A program made the position numbers and the translations under genes. From Nostoc sp. RI_552 (GTDB lineage Bacteria; Cyanobacteriota; Cyanobacteriia; Cyanobacteriales; Nostocaceae), in assembly GCA_016124525.1 (NCBI GenBank), contig WGNO01000021.1, positions 20,326-84,325 on the forward strand: a DNA stretch of 64,000 bases, written 5' to 3'. The notes under the pieces are model-generated. The model did no database searches. It saw nothing but the letters and a program-made list of their open reading frames with translations, and had not been told where the DNA came from. The number at the start of each line of letters is the position of its first letter. The first letter of the stretch is position 1. Below, one piece after another: positions 8,120-17,152 of the stretch.

Positions 8120-9466
8120 ATGTCAGCACCTAATCCTCTGAAAATTCCTTCTTTCTTCCAACAATTACAGTGGGTGGGTGATCCCGTCAGGTATATGGAA
8201 CAATCCGTTCAAAAATATCCTGACATTTTTACCTCTGATGTACTCGGTTTTGGTAACAAGATGGTATTTGTTAACCATCCCCAAGGGCTGCAAGAAATTT
8301 TAACCAATGATCGCAAAAAATTTTTCGCTGCTGGTAGCAAGAATAAAATTTTGCTCCCCTTAGTGGGAAACTATTCAACTTTTATGCTGGATGGGGATCC
8401 CCATAGAAAACGGCGACAACTAGTAATGCCATCCTTTCATGGCGATCGCATGAAAAGTTATGGTGAGTTAATTCGTCAGATTACAGAAACAGTCTGGAGT
8501 CAATTACCCACAGATCAACCCTTCACTACTCGCAATGCTACACAAGATATTTCGTTGCAAGTTATCTTACAAACTGTGTTCGGTGTCCATGAGGGAGAAC
8601 GCACTCAGCTACTCAAAAAACAACTGCTATTGATAACAGATCTATTTCGCTCACCTTTGACTTCTAGTTTATTATTTTTTCCCTTTCTACAGAAGGATTT
8701 AGGCCCTTGGAGTCCCTGGTCCAAGTTTTTAAGAAATAGACAACAACTAGACCAGTTAATTTACGCTGAAATAGCTGAACGCCGACGGCAAAACCCTGAA
8801 AATCGGATTGATATCCTTTCTCTACTAATATCAGCAAAAGACGAAGTCGGTAACTCTATGACAGATCAGGGGTTACGTGATGAATTGATGACTTTGTTGT
8901 TGGCTGGATATGAAACCACAGCCACTTCAATTTCTTGGGCATTATATTTGATTCACAAACACCCAGAAATCCGAGAAAAACTGCTGCAAGAACTAGATAC
9001 CCTTGGGTCTTTACCAGACCCCATGAGCATTTTCCGCCTACCTTATTTAACAGCTGTTTGTAATGAAACCTTGCGGATTCATCCCGTAGCAATGTTAACA
9101 TTTCCGAGAATAGTACAAGAACCTCTCAAACTCTTAGGATATTCTTTAGAACCGGGAATAATAGTAGCTGGCTGTATTTATTTAACTCACCAGCGTAAAG
9201 ATTTATACCCAGAACCCAAGCAGTTTAAACCAGAGCGTTTTATAGAAGGTCAATTTTCTCCTTATGAATTTATCCCCTTTGGTGGCGGTGTGCGCCGCTG
9301 TATGGGCGAGGCCTTGGCGATATTTGAAATGAAGCTAGTATTAGCAACAATCCTGTCACGCTATCAACTCGCATTGGTTGATACTCAACCAGAAGTACCC
9401 CGCCGTAGAGGTGTTACCCTTGCTCCTGCTCGTGGTGTAAAAATGGTAATTACAGGCCAGCGATGA
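8120..9466 (+). CDS. Cytochrome P450 (CYP110-like)
   Basis: A 448-residue soluble P450 mono-oxygenase with all hallmarks: I-helix oxygen-binding motif AGYETTATS (about 256-264), ExxR in ETLRIHP (about 317), the PERF-type FKPERF, and the haem-binding loop FGGGVRRCMGEALA (Cys near 396). The N terminus (LKIPSFFQQLQWVGDPVRYME) lacks a membrane anchor. Resemblance to CYP110, a family frequent in filamentous cyanobacteria and linked to fatty-acid or terpenoid oxidation, is from recognition and untested. Its stop overlaps the start of the aminotransferase gene (ATGA). Confidence 0.92.
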   Translation: MSAPNPLKIPSFFQQLQWVGDPVRYMEQSVQKYPDIFTSDVLGFGNKMVFVNHPQGLQEILTNDRKKFFAAGSKNKILLPLVGNYSTFMLDGDPHRKRRQLVMPSFHGDRMKSYGELIRQITETVWSQLPTDQPFTTRNATQDISLQVILQTVFGVHEGERTQLLKKQLLLITDLFRSPLTSSLLFFPFLQKDLGPWSPWSKFLRNRQQLDQLIYAEIAERRRQNPENRIDILSLLISAKDEVGNSMTDQGLRDELMTLLLAGYETTATSISWALYLIHKHPEIREKLLQELDTLGSLPDPMSIFRLPYLTAVCNETLRIHPVAMLTFPRIVQEPLKLLGYSLEPGIIVAGCIYLTHQRKDLYPEPKQFKPERFIEGQFSPYEFIPFGGGVRRCMGEALAIFEMKLVLATILSRYQLALVDTQPEVPRRRGVTLAPARGVKMVITGQR

Positions 9467-10734
9467 CCTCAACAAGCTCCTTTGTGTGTCGTAACAAATT
9501 AAACTTAGATACAATGATGGATTCCCTAACCTCTCGTATGCACGCGGTACAGTCGCCAATCATTCCTGTGGTTGGGGAACTGATTCACAACAATCCCGGA
9601 ACCATTTCTTTAGGACAAGGTGTAGTTTCATACACACCACCCCGAGAAGCCATTGAGCTCCTGCCTCAATTTATAGCAGAATCAAGTAATAATTTGTACA
9701 AAGCAGTTGAAGGAATTCCCCCATTATTGACAGCCCTAGCCGCAAAACTGCAAAGCTTCAACGGCATTGAAATTAATCAAGCTCATCGTATTGTGGTGAC
9801 TGCTGGCAGTAATATGGCGTTTATGAATGCTATTCTAGCGATTACTTCCCCAGAGGACGAAATTATTCTGAATACACCTTACTATTTTAATCATGAAATG
9901 GCTATCACCATGGCAGGTTGTCGTGTAGTTTTGGTAGCAACAGATGAAAATTATCAACTGCGTCCACAGGCCATCGCCCAAGCAATTACCCCAAAAACAC
10001 GGGCTGTAGTCACAATTTCCCCCAACAATCCCACAGGTGTTGTTTATTCAGAACCTGCATTACAACAAGTCAATCAAATCTGTGGCACTCATGGCATTTA
10101 CCACATTAGTGATGAAGCCTATGAACATTTTACCTATAACGGAGTAAAACACATTTCCCCTGGGGGATTTAGTGGTAGTAGCAACTACACCATTTCTTTG
10201 TATAGTCTTTCCAAAGCTTATGGTTTTGCTAGTTGGCGTATTGGATATATGGTCATACCTCAGCACTTGTTTATACCAGTGAAAAAAATTCAAGATACAA
10301 TTTTGATTTGTCCGCCAGTAATTTCTCAGTATGCAGCGTTAGGAGCGTTACAAGCAAAAGAAGAATATTTACAGAAAAATATAGGTGCCATCGCTCAGGT
10401 GCGGGAAATAGTCATTGATTCCCTCACAAGCTTAAAAGGTTTATGTAGCATAGCCCCTGCCCATGGTGCCTTTTATTTTTTCCTCAAAGTTCACACTCAA
10501 ATGGATGCCTTTGCATTAGTTAAAAAGTTAATTCAGGAACATCAAGTGGCAGTTATTCCCGGTACAACCTTTGGCATGACAGATGGATGTTATCTGCGGG
10601 TTGCTTATGGTGCATTACAACAAAATACCGCAAAATCAGCTTTGGACAGATTAGTGCAAGGTTTACGGGCTGTACTAGGGAAGGGGGATCAGGAAATATC
10701 CCTTTCCAACCCCCAGTTCTCAGTACCTGATTAA
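9463..10734 (+). CDS. PLP-dependent class I/II aminotransferase
   Basis: A 423-residue fold-type-I aminotransferase. N-terminal GTISLGQGVVSYTPP binds substrate; TAGSNMAFMNAI is the phosphate-binding region; SPNNPTG carries the conserved Asn; the PLP lysine is in SLYSLSKAYGFASWRIGYM (about residue 258); the C-terminal arginine is in CYLRVAYG. The start at 9463 overlaps the P450 stop by 4 bp; an internal ATG at 9514 (MMDSLTSRM) is an alternative nearer to the family N terminus. Substrate cannot be told. The coupling to a P450 suggests a shared metabolic step. Confidence 0.9.
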   Translation: MTSTSSFVCRNKLNLDTMMDSLTSRMHAVQSPIIPVVGELIHNNPGTISLGQGVVSYTPPREAIELLPQFIAESSNNLYKAVEGIPPLLTALAAKLQSFNGIEINQAHRIVVTAGSNMAFMNAILAITSPEDEIILNTPYYFNHEMAITMAGCRVVLVATDENYQLRPQAIAQAITPKTRAVVTISPNNPTGVVYSEPALQQVNQICGTHGIYHISDEAYEHFTYNGVKHISPGGFSGSSNYTISLYSLSKAYGFASWRIGYMVIPQHLFIPVKKIQDTILICPPVISQYAALGALQAKEEYLQKNIGAIAQVREIVIDSLTSLKGLCSIAPAHGAFYFFLKVHTQMDAFALVKKLIQEHQVAVIPGTTFGMTDGCYLRVAYGALQQNTAKSALDRLVQGLRAVLGKGDQEISLSNPQFSVPD

Positions 10735-11408
10735 TCCAAACTAAATTCTACAAACTCTCGTTGCCCAGCTACCATATTTTTGTCCACCGCAGACAAGGTT
10801 TTATTGTGACAACGCTCTGAATTTAAACACTTACAAACCAACTGGGCTACATCCGAACGATGAATGGTACCAACAATATGGGTATCTTCAGTTAAAATAC
10901 CATTGCCTGTTGCCGCTTCCGATTTTAATCCACCAGGACGAATGATTGTATAGGTCAGCCCACTAGCAATTAAATGTTGTTCTGCTTTATCTTTTTCGAC
11001 TAATACAAGCCCCAGTGTTGCTAAAGCTTGAGGAGGTAAAGCACCAGCACTATTACCAGTACCAATGGAAGAAATCAAAATAAACCTTTGTACTCCAGCC
11101 TTAACCGCAGCATCAATGAGATTTTTGTTACCGAGGTAATCAGCCCTTTGACCTTCCGAAGGTAAGCCGCCAATGGTACTAATAACTGTGTGGATCTGCT
11201 TATCAGCAAGTATTGCACGTTCTACATCGCCAACATTTAACGCATCTCCCATTACAGGTTCAATACCCATGGCTTTTAGTTCAGTAGCAGCAGCTTCGCT
11301 TCTCACCAGCGCTTTTAATTGGACATTTTGTAATGATAAACTTTGGGCAATTTCTCGACCAACACCACGACTTGCTCCAGCCAGAAAAATGTAAGATGCA
11401 CTTGTCAT
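10731..11408 (-). CDS. NAD(P)-binding SDR-type oxidoreductase (atypical short-chain family)
   Basis: A 225-residue Rossmann protein. The nucleotide-binding motif IFLAGASRGVGREIA is at residues 7-21, an acidic GDA...D marks the end of the second unit, HTVISTIGG follows, then FILISSIGTGNSAG and YTIIRPGGL. The usual catalytic YxxxK is absent, as in atypical SDRs of the NAD(P)H-binding/NmrA-like group (YwnB-type). It converges with the aminotransferase gene, overlapping it by 4 bp at the 3' ends. Confidence 0.85.
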   Translation of the reverse strand: MTSASYIFLAGASRGVGREIAQSLSLQNVQLKALVRSEAAATELKAMGIEPVMGDALNVGDVERAILADKQIHTVISTIGGLPSEGQRADYLGNKNLIDAAVKAGVQRFILISSIGTGNSAGALPPQALATLGLVLVEKDKAEQHLIASGLTYTIIRPGGLKSEAATGNGILTEDTHIVGTIHRSDVAQLVCKCLNSERCHNKTLSAVDKNMVAGQREFVEFSLD

Positions 11409-11493
11409 ATTAATTATTAATTACTTGTGGATCTTGATTTACCATATCTCTTATATCTATTGATATAGCTTAATTTAGATAAGCAATATTGTT

Positions 11494-13284
11494 GTGCTAC
11501 ACCAAATGCAGATGGATTGGATTAGCTTACTAAAAGCTCAACAAGCTGATTTCCTTCAGCGAATAAAAAAACCTAAAACCTACGAATTATCTTTGTTGGA
11601 AAGTCAAGTCAAGGGATGCCACAGTGAAATTATAGCATTTTCAGGTGACCCACTCCTTAAAATAGTAGAATTTTCCCGCCAACAAGCCGAAATTATCGCC
11701 AAAAATCCACCCCCCGCACCACCTGATTATCCCGAAGCCCCTGACTGGGTGATACCTTTTCCTAAATACTTCCAGCAGCAAGTACAAGATTATATTGCGC
11801 GAGAGGAAATTGTCAGACTGGTCATAGCTGAACGTCTGGGGAAATTAGTGAAGAAATTGCCACAAGACACCTTACAAAACATGGTCTTGGATGATGAGGG
11901 AAATTTGCGCGGGGAAAGCAAATTTAGTTATGTGCTGACAGATCATCCCAAGTTGAGTATTCAAGTTTACGCAGCTGATGGAGAAAGTTTTAATGGAATT
12001 AAGAAAAATAAAATTAAGTGGACAGTTACTCAACAAGATTTCAAGAATTATGAAGTATTAATTTTTCTGTGTTTATTTTATCCATCCACCAGTGAATCAG
12101 GTTACCAAAAGCACGCCATAGTTGCTGGTTTTTTACCGACCAACCAAATTAACTTTACAGAATCAAAACTGTATGTTAATCCCAGTAATTTGCTATACGC
12201 TGGGGGCTTGAGTTGGTATTTAGAATCATTAACCACCAAAAAGAATCTCAAAAAAGATACATCGCTATTAGATGAAAGCAACATAGCAGAAACAATTCAA
12301 ACTTTGCCCTCAGAACATCCCCAAAAGCAACTAGTTGGTGATTGGGAATGTTGGCAAACATTGAAAGGCCACAGGAAAGGAATTTATTGTCTCGCTTTTA
12401 GTTCGAGGTTTAAAAATGGCAAAACTGCCCCCATCTTGGCAAGTGGTAGTCTTGGCGAAATAAAGCTATGGGATTTAACCAAGGGTGAATTAATAGAAAC
12501 ATTATCAGACTATCCTTGGGTAATGTCTGGGCAGGTAAATCAAGTCAATTCCCTGGCTTTTAGTGCAGATGGACAAATTTTAGTCAGTGCTGGTGCAGAT
12601 TCAACAATTAAAATTTGGCACATAGGCGCACTAGATTTGATCGATATCCTCCACAAGCATAATGGGATGGTGAGATGCGTTGCTTTTGCACCAAATGGAC
12701 TGATGTTAGTAACGGCCGGAGATGATAGAAAAGTTTTGTTTTGGGATCTGATCCAACGTCAGGCAGTGATCGCTTTATCTTTGGATGATACAGCTGCTCA
12801 TTCCCTGGTTCTCAGTCAAGATGGCCAGACCTTGGTTACAGGTAGCTACCGCAAAATTAAAGTTTGGCATACTTCACAGCGCCCCCAGGCAAAAATTCTT
12901 AAAGATTCACCGCCCTTACATACCCTCACTGGTCATTCTCACATCGTACCTTCCCTGGCCATAACTGCGGATGCTCAACTGTTAGTCAGTGGTAGTTGGG
13001 ACCAAACAATTAAAATTTGGCACTTGGGCACAGGGAAGTTAATTCGTACCCTCAAAGGGCATAGTGACAAAATATATACCATTGCCCTCAGTCCCGACGA
13101 AAAAATTATTGCCAGTGGTAGTGCAGATCAAAGCATCAAATTGTGGCATTTACAAACAGGGGAATTGTTAGCTACTTTTACTGGTCATAGTCATACAATT
13201 ACAGATCTAGCCTTTACAGATTCCGGTGAAATGTTAGTTTCTGCAAGTTTGGATAAAACAATTAAAATTTGGCAAAGAAGCTGA
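11494..13284 (+). CDS. WD40 repeat protein with an uncharacterised N-terminal domain
   Basis: 596 residues. The first 285 or so form an unrecognised, charged, proline-containing domain (NPPPAPPDYPEAPDWVIPFP near 70-90). The C-terminal half has seven WD40 repeats from about residue 286, ending LWD, IWH, FWD, VWH, IWH, LWH and IWQ, most with a GH turn at the start, enough for a complete seven-blade propeller. The start is GTG at 11494, with ATGs at 11506 and 11512 as alternatives. WD40 propellers act as protein-binding platforms; the partner is unknown. Confidence 0.85.
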   Translation: MLHQMQMDWISLLKAQQADFLQRIKKPKTYELSLLESQVKGCHSEIIAFSGDPLLKIVEFSRQQAEIIAKNPPPAPPDYPEAPDWVIPFPKYFQQQVQDYIAREEIVRLVIAERLGKLVKKLPQDTLQNMVLDDEGNLRGESKFSYVLTDHPKLSIQVYAADGESFNGIKKNKIKWTVTQQDFKNYEVLIFLCLFYPSTSESGYQKHAIVAGFLPTNQINFTESKLYVNPSNLLYAGGLSWYLESLTTKKNLKKDTSLLDESNIAETIQTLPSEHPQKQLVGDWECWQTLKGHRKGIYCLAFSSRFKNGKTAPILASGSLGEIKLWDLTKGELIETLSDYPWVMSGQVNQVNSLAFSADGQILVSAGADSTIKIWHIGALDLIDILHKHNGMVRCVAFAPNGLMLVTAGDDRKVLFWDLIQRQAVIALSLDDTAAHSLVLSQDGQTLVTGSYRKIKVWHTSQRPQAKILKDSPPLHTLTGHSHIVPSLAITADAQLLVSGSWDQTIKIWHLGTGKLIRTLKGHSDKIYTIALSPDEKIIASGSADQSIKLWHLQTGELLATFTGHSHTITDLAFTDSGEMLVSASLDKTIKIWQRS

Positions 13285-13507
13285 TTAAAGACCCAATTAA
13301 TAGGGTTATGAGCAAAATTAACCAGCATCTACACGCAACTAAATTAGCCAAAAATATCTTGTTTGACTATACAGGTTAAAAAATTCAAGTTTCCATGTAT
13401 ATGAAATCACAAGAATTTTAATACTTAAGATACAACCCTAGGTAGAGAATTAGAGACAGCGATCACCAATAGCCTAGATTCAAGAACCAATTAATAGAGG
13501 TTGAGTT

Positions 13508-13699
13508 ATGGCAGTATCTGCGGTTGATATTTCAAAAAGCCTCAGTGGCATAGATTTTCCGGCAAACAAACAAAATTTAGTCAACCATGCCAGAGAGAAG
13601 AATGCCAGCCAGGAAATTATTGACATCCTCCAACAAATGCCAGAAAGAGAATATGGCAACATGGCAGACGTAGAACATGCGTTTGGTGAAGTTAAATAA
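13508..13699 (+). CDS. DUF2795 domain protein
   Basis: A 63-residue protein (MAVSAVDISKSLSGIDFP at the start; ILQQMPEREYGNMADVEHAFGEV at the end). The helical repeat with L-GIDFPA, L--HA and ILQ-MPEREY is the DUF2795 pattern, a small helical domain widespread in bacteria with no agreed function. The start follows a GAGGTTGAGTT ribosome site. A strong hairpin follows the gene. Confidence 0.85.
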   Translation: MAVSAVDISKSLSGIDFPANKQNLVNHAREKNASQEIIDILQQMPEREYGNMADVEHAFGEVK

Positions 13700-13733
13700 C
13701 TCCTGACTTGCTGAACAATGCGATAAAACCAAA

Positions 13734-13766
13734 AAAGCGATCGCTCGTGTTTACAGCGATCGCTTT
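13734..13766. terminator. Bidirectional terminator built from two HIP1 octamers
   Basis: AAAGCGATCGCT and AGCGATCGCTTT form a perfect 12-bp stem around a 9-base loop, with an A-run before and a T-run at the end, 34 bp after the DUF2795 stop and facing a minus-strand remnant on the other side. Each arm contains a GCGATCGC octamer. Confidence 0.75.
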
Positions 13767-13774
13767 GAACAGCA

Positions 13775-13978
13775 TTAAGCCGGTAAAGATTTCATCAGTA
13801 CTGTTTCGGCAATAACTTCCCACTGGGTTTTGATAGTATACTCAGTGGGATGGCTATCCACAACCCCTTGCTGAACTTGATTATTTTCTACCTTTTCCGC
13901 CCATATCCAAAATTTAACAAAATTAGTCAACTCCCGCCAAACTGCCTTGTTTTCGGTTGTCTGTTTGGCTTTTTTTGA
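13775..13978 (-). pseudogene. 3' remnant of an unidentified gene, cut at the mobile-element junction
   Basis: The minus strand has an open frame of 67 codons ending in TAA at 13775. It reads from KAVWRELTNFVKFWIWAE to THYTIKTQ-like HPTEYTIKTQWEVIAETVL and MKSLPA. The composition is protein-like, but there is no ATG start, and a stop lies just upstream at the T-run. It looks like the C-terminal end of a gene whose 5' part was lost when the neighbouring tnpB element arrived. I do not recognise the family. Confidence 0.5.
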
Positions 13979-14700
13979 TTATTATAAAAAAGCATAAAAA
14001 TCCATTAAACACTCTCGACGTCTAATTTACACCAAAGAAAAAAGGGAAGAATCAAAGACGAAAAGCAGGGGCTAGATATGCTCGAAAGCACCTAAAAGTA
14101 AGTGGGCTAGGGAATGAACACGCCAAGAGACTGGCGGTGTGATTCGTTGGGTAGAAACTAACTCTGTAATGAGTGGAAGATTACCCGCAAGGTACTGAAC
14201 CTTGACAACTGAGAGTTTCATGTAGGTGAGAATCCTACCGCGCAGGTGCAGCGTTGACGGCACACAGAGCATGGTTTCTTAGCCATGTCCCCCAGGGTAA
14301 CGACTAGCCATCAATCCCTGAAACGGGGGTGAAAGGCGGCTCTACTTCAAGCCTATGTAAGTACCCGTCGAGCGAAGTGTCCATGAGTAAGGAAACTGAA
14401 TCTACGCTTGAACCATCGTGATCTTGAACCAGTGAAATAAGGCTGAAACACTGGAGCCAAAAGGCAAAGGTTAAGGGGTTGGCGTGTCGCTATGCGACCA
14501 ACTTGCACTCCCAATAAACCCGGTGGAGAGTAGAACTCTAAAGACACATAGTATGAACTCTCGGAACGAAGTAACCATTCGTATGCTCTCAATCAGGTCG
14601 ATGATTGAGTAGGTGCTAACCGGATGCTGCGAACTGGAAAGATTGAGTCAGAAGCGAATGCCTTGGGTAATACCAAGGATATGCAGACGGACTCACGATA

Positions 14701-16452
14701 ATGCAGATTATAGAGGTACAAGTAGTAGTAAATATTTCTAATACGAGTTTAGAGACTACGGTGGAATGGAAAGACATACCTTGGAAGAAAATTGAAAGGG
14801 TAGTCTTCAAGCTACAAAAGCGCATCTATAGAGCTTCTAATCGTGGTGATGTAAAAGCAGTTCGTAGACTCCAGAAGACGTTGATGAAGTCCTGGTATGC
14901 AAAATTGATTGCGGTTCGTAGGGTAACTCAGGATAATACAGGTAAGAAAACAGCAGCAGTGGACGGGGTAAAATCTCTATCCCCAGCAGCACGTTTGCGC
15001 CTTGTAAAAGAACTCAAACTGAGTTCTAAGGACGATCCTACTAGGCGAGTATGGATTCCCAAACCTGGAACGGATGAAAAGCGACCTTTAGGTATACCCA
15101 CAATGAAAGACCGTGCATTGCAAGCACTGGTCAAACTGGCATTAGAACCAGAATGGGAAGCGCGATTTGAGCCTAACAGTTATGGGTTCAGACCAGGACG
15201 CTCATGCCATGATGCGATTGAAGCAATCTTCAATGCAATTAGGTACAAAGCCAAATATGTGTTAGATGCCGACATTGCGAAATGCTTTGACCGCATTAAC
15301 CACGAAGCACTGCTAAGAAAATTAAATACATTCCCCACCATAAGAAGGCAAATCAAAGCCTGGTTGAAAGCGGGAGTGATGGATGGTAAGCAGTTGTTTC
15401 CAACACTTGAGGGAATGCCCCAAGGTGGGGTCATATCTCCACTACTGGCAAATATAGCCCTTCATGGGATGGAAGAACGGATTAAGCAATTTGCGGAAAC
15501 CTTACCAGGAAGTAAGAGAGATAACCGATATAAACTAAGCCTAATCCGTTACGCCGATGACTTTGTGATTCTTCATGAAGACATAACCATTGTCCAAAAG
15601 TGTAGAGATATAATCTCTGAATGGATAAAAGGCATGGGTTTAGAATTAAAACCAAGCAAAACAAAACTTGTACATACATTAGAACAGTATGAACAAGAAA
15701 AGCCAGGATTCGACTTTCTAGGATATACCATCAGACAATATCTGGTTAGTAAATATCAAACGGGAAAATCATCAAACGGTGAAAAACTTGGTTTTAAGAC
15801 TATCATCACCCCAAGTAGAGAAAAGCTCAAGATACATTATGACCAAATCGCGGAAGTTATTACGGCTCATAAGGCTGTGTCACAAGTGGCACTTATCAAG
15901 CATCTAAACCCTATTATCAGGGGTTGGGCTAACTATTATGCGACTGTAGTAAGCAAGGAATCTTACACAGACTTAGATAACCTGGTGTATCAAAAGCTGG
16001 TTACATGGGCAAAACACCGTCATCCACTCAAATCATGGGAGTGGATTAAACATAAATACTGGCACACGATAGGCGGTGATAATTGGGTATTCGCAACCAA
16101 GGAAAAGGGTAAAAATCCCCTCCGGTTACTTGACCATGCCGACACCCCCATAGTTCGTCATGTAAAAGTTAAAGGCGAATCGTCTCCATACGACGGAAAC
16201 CTGATTTATTGGAGTATAAGATTGGGGAAAAGTCCTGAAATGCCTACAAGGGTAACTACGTTACTTAAACGGCAAAAGGGTAAATGTGCTTACTGCGGAC
16301 TATATTTTCGTGAAAACGATGTGCTGGAAGTTGACCACATCATCCCAAAATCGCAAGGTGGAAAGGATGAATATAAAAATCTTCAACTCTTACACAGGCA
16401 TTGCCATGATACAAAGACTGCTAGAGATAGCAGCACCCTGAAGTATGCGTGA
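14701..16452 (+). CDS. ltrA: Group II intron reverse transcriptase/maturase with HNH endonuclease
   Basis: 583 residues. Order: RVT_N domain (about 10-95, WKKIERVVFKLQKRIYRAS), reverse-transcriptase fingers/palm with KPGTDEKRPLGIPTMKDRALQ, YGFRPGRSCHDAI, MPQGGVISPLLANI, and the catalytic YADD box in LIRYADDFVIL (about 283), then the maturase X domain (HLNPIIRGWANYY), and a C-terminal HNH nuclease with CAYCG, EVDHIIPKSQGG and HRHCHD. All catalytic motifs look intact. It promotes splicing and target-primed retrohoming of its intron. Length is normal for this intron class. Confidence 0.95.
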   Translation: MQIIEVQVVVNISNTSLETTVEWKDIPWKKIERVVFKLQKRIYRASNRGDVKAVRRLQKTLMKSWYAKLIAVRRVTQDNTGKKTAAVDGVKSLSPAARLRLVKELKLSSKDDPTRRVWIPKPGTDEKRPLGIPTMKDRALQALVKLALEPEWEARFEPNSYGFRPGRSCHDAIEAIFNAIRYKAKYVLDADIAKCFDRINHEALLRKLNTFPTIRRQIKAWLKAGVMDGKQLFPTLEGMPQGGVISPLLANIALHGMEERIKQFAETLPGSKRDNRYKLSLIRYADDFVILHEDITIVQKCRDIISEWIKGMGLELKPSKTKLVHTLEQYEQEKPGFDFLGYTIRQYLVSKYQTGKSSNGEKLGFKTIITPSREKLKIHYDQIAEVITAHKAVSQVALIKHLNPIIRGWANYYATVVSKESYTDLDNLVYQKLVTWAKHRHPLKSWEWIKHKYWHTIGGDNWVFATKEKGKNPLRLLDHADTPIVRHVKVKGESSPYDGNLIYWSIRLGKSPEMPTRVTTLLKRQKGKCAYCGLYFRENDVLEVDHIIPKSQGGKDEYKNLQLLHRHCHDTKTARDSSTLKYA

Positions 16453-16471
16453 CAAACACTGCATTATTGAG

Positions 16472-16546
16472 GAGCCGGATGAGGTGAAAGTCTCACGTCC
16501 GGTTTTGAAGACCAACGGGGTTGGTGATAGCCTCGTTGAGTTTAAT
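16472..16546 (+). ncRNA. Group II intron domains V and VI (catalytic core and branch domain)
   Basis: Domain V: GAGCCGGATGAGGTGAAAG pairs with TCTCACGTCCGG to give the 34-nt hairpin with the AGC triad at 16473-16475 and a GAAA tetraloop. Domain VI follows as CAACGGGG...CCTCGTTG with an unpaired A as candidate branch point, then the 3' splice site. Confidence 0.85.
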
Positions 16547-16591
16547 CGTAACGTAAACAAAGCCAACGCTTTAGTCGCCCAGAAAGATTTA

Positions 16592-16701
16592 CAGCACTTT
16601 TCAAGTAAATAAATTAAAAAAAGTACAAACCTTAATGTCATAAATCTTGTGGGGTGGGCATCATGGTTGCCCTTCTGTACCTGCTCAGATGAAATGCGCT
16701 G
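16592..16701 (+). mobile_element. 110-bp MITE with TA target duplication, inside the tnpB remnant
   Basis: The element begins CAGCACTTTTCA and ends TGAAATGCGCTG, imperfect terminal inverted repeats. TA dinucleotides flank both sides (16590-16591 and 16702-16703). Removing the element and one TA restores tnpB exactly (GAT TTA AAT GTT AAG). TA duplication and CAG/CTG ends suggest mobilisation by an IS630/Tc1-mariner-type transposase; none is encoded here. Confidence 0.8.
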
Positions 16702-17044
16702 TAAATGTTAAGAACACGGTAAAAAATCATTGTCTTGTTAAATCAATTAACGATGAGGCTTGGTGTACTTTTTTCAATGGTTAGAATATTTTGGTGTTAC
16801 TCCACATTACACATCTCAAAAATGCAGCAATTGTGGAAAAGTCTCTTTCTACCCGTACCCACAGATGTAGTTGTGGTTGTGAGTTACAAAGAGATGTAAA
16901 CCCAGCAGTAAATGTTCTTAGTCTAGGAAAGAATAGAGGAGGGCATACCCGTTGGCCTAGCGTGCCGTCAGGCATATTAACGCTACAAGGGTTGAAGCCT
17001 CTACTATCCTTGGACTAAGGGTGGTTGAGCAAGTTTTGACGGTG

Positions 17045-17083
17045 AATGTACAATCCCATAGCCTAAAGGTAAGGGAGTGTCAA
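17045..17083 (+). repeat. IS200/IS605-type right end with imperfect hairpin
   Basis: Downstream of the tnpB zinc-finger remnant, CAATCCC...GGGAG forms an imperfect hairpin and ends in GGGAGTGTCAA, a terminus I associate with cyanobacterial IS200/IS605 elements. It probably marks the right border of the decayed element and would correspond to the guide-RNA scaffold region of an intact TnpB system. Confidence 0.55.
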
Positions 17084-17152
17084 TCTAGAAACTAACCTTA
17101 GTTGCCTAACTTCAGGTGTACCCGACATAAAAATGTGTATTGCCGTACTGTA

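Larger units (their letters stand above)
14137..16546 (+). mobile_element. Group II intron with RT/maturase/HNH ORF (chloroplast-like class)
   Basis: The 5' end GTGTGATTCG fits the GUGYG consensus; the 3' end shows domain V and domain VI and finishes in AT (AY rule). Exact ends are set by the tnpB exons: removing 2,410 bp joins GCG to CGT in frame. About 560 nt of structured domain I-III RNA precede the ORF, which lies in domain IV. The element sits in the sense direction of tnpB, so the transcript could be spliced. It seems intact: a full-length ORF and a complete catalytic core are visible. Confidence 0.9.
14026..17018 (+). pseudogene. tnpB: IS200/IS605-type tnpB remnant, split by a group II intron and a MITE
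   Basis: Left exon 14026-14136 reads FTPKKKGKNQRRKAGARY and then NEHAKRLA. It rejoins in frame at 16547 as RNVNKANALVAQKDL. After removing a 110-bp insert the frame continues NVKNTVKNHCLVKSINDEAW. Then, with two frameshifts, come QWLEYFGVTPHYTSQKCSNCG and STRTHRCSCGCELQRDVN, PAVNVLSLG. These are the C-terminal RuvC and CxxC...CxC zinc-finger parts of TnpB. The N-terminal half is missing, with a stop just before 14026. Non-functional as a protein. The reading is mine by eye and shows three separate lesions. Confidence 0.85.

Noticed and set aside
16791..17018. Separate small gene with CxC residues
   Set aside because: It is the frameshifted zinc-finger end of the tnpB remnant, not an independent gene.
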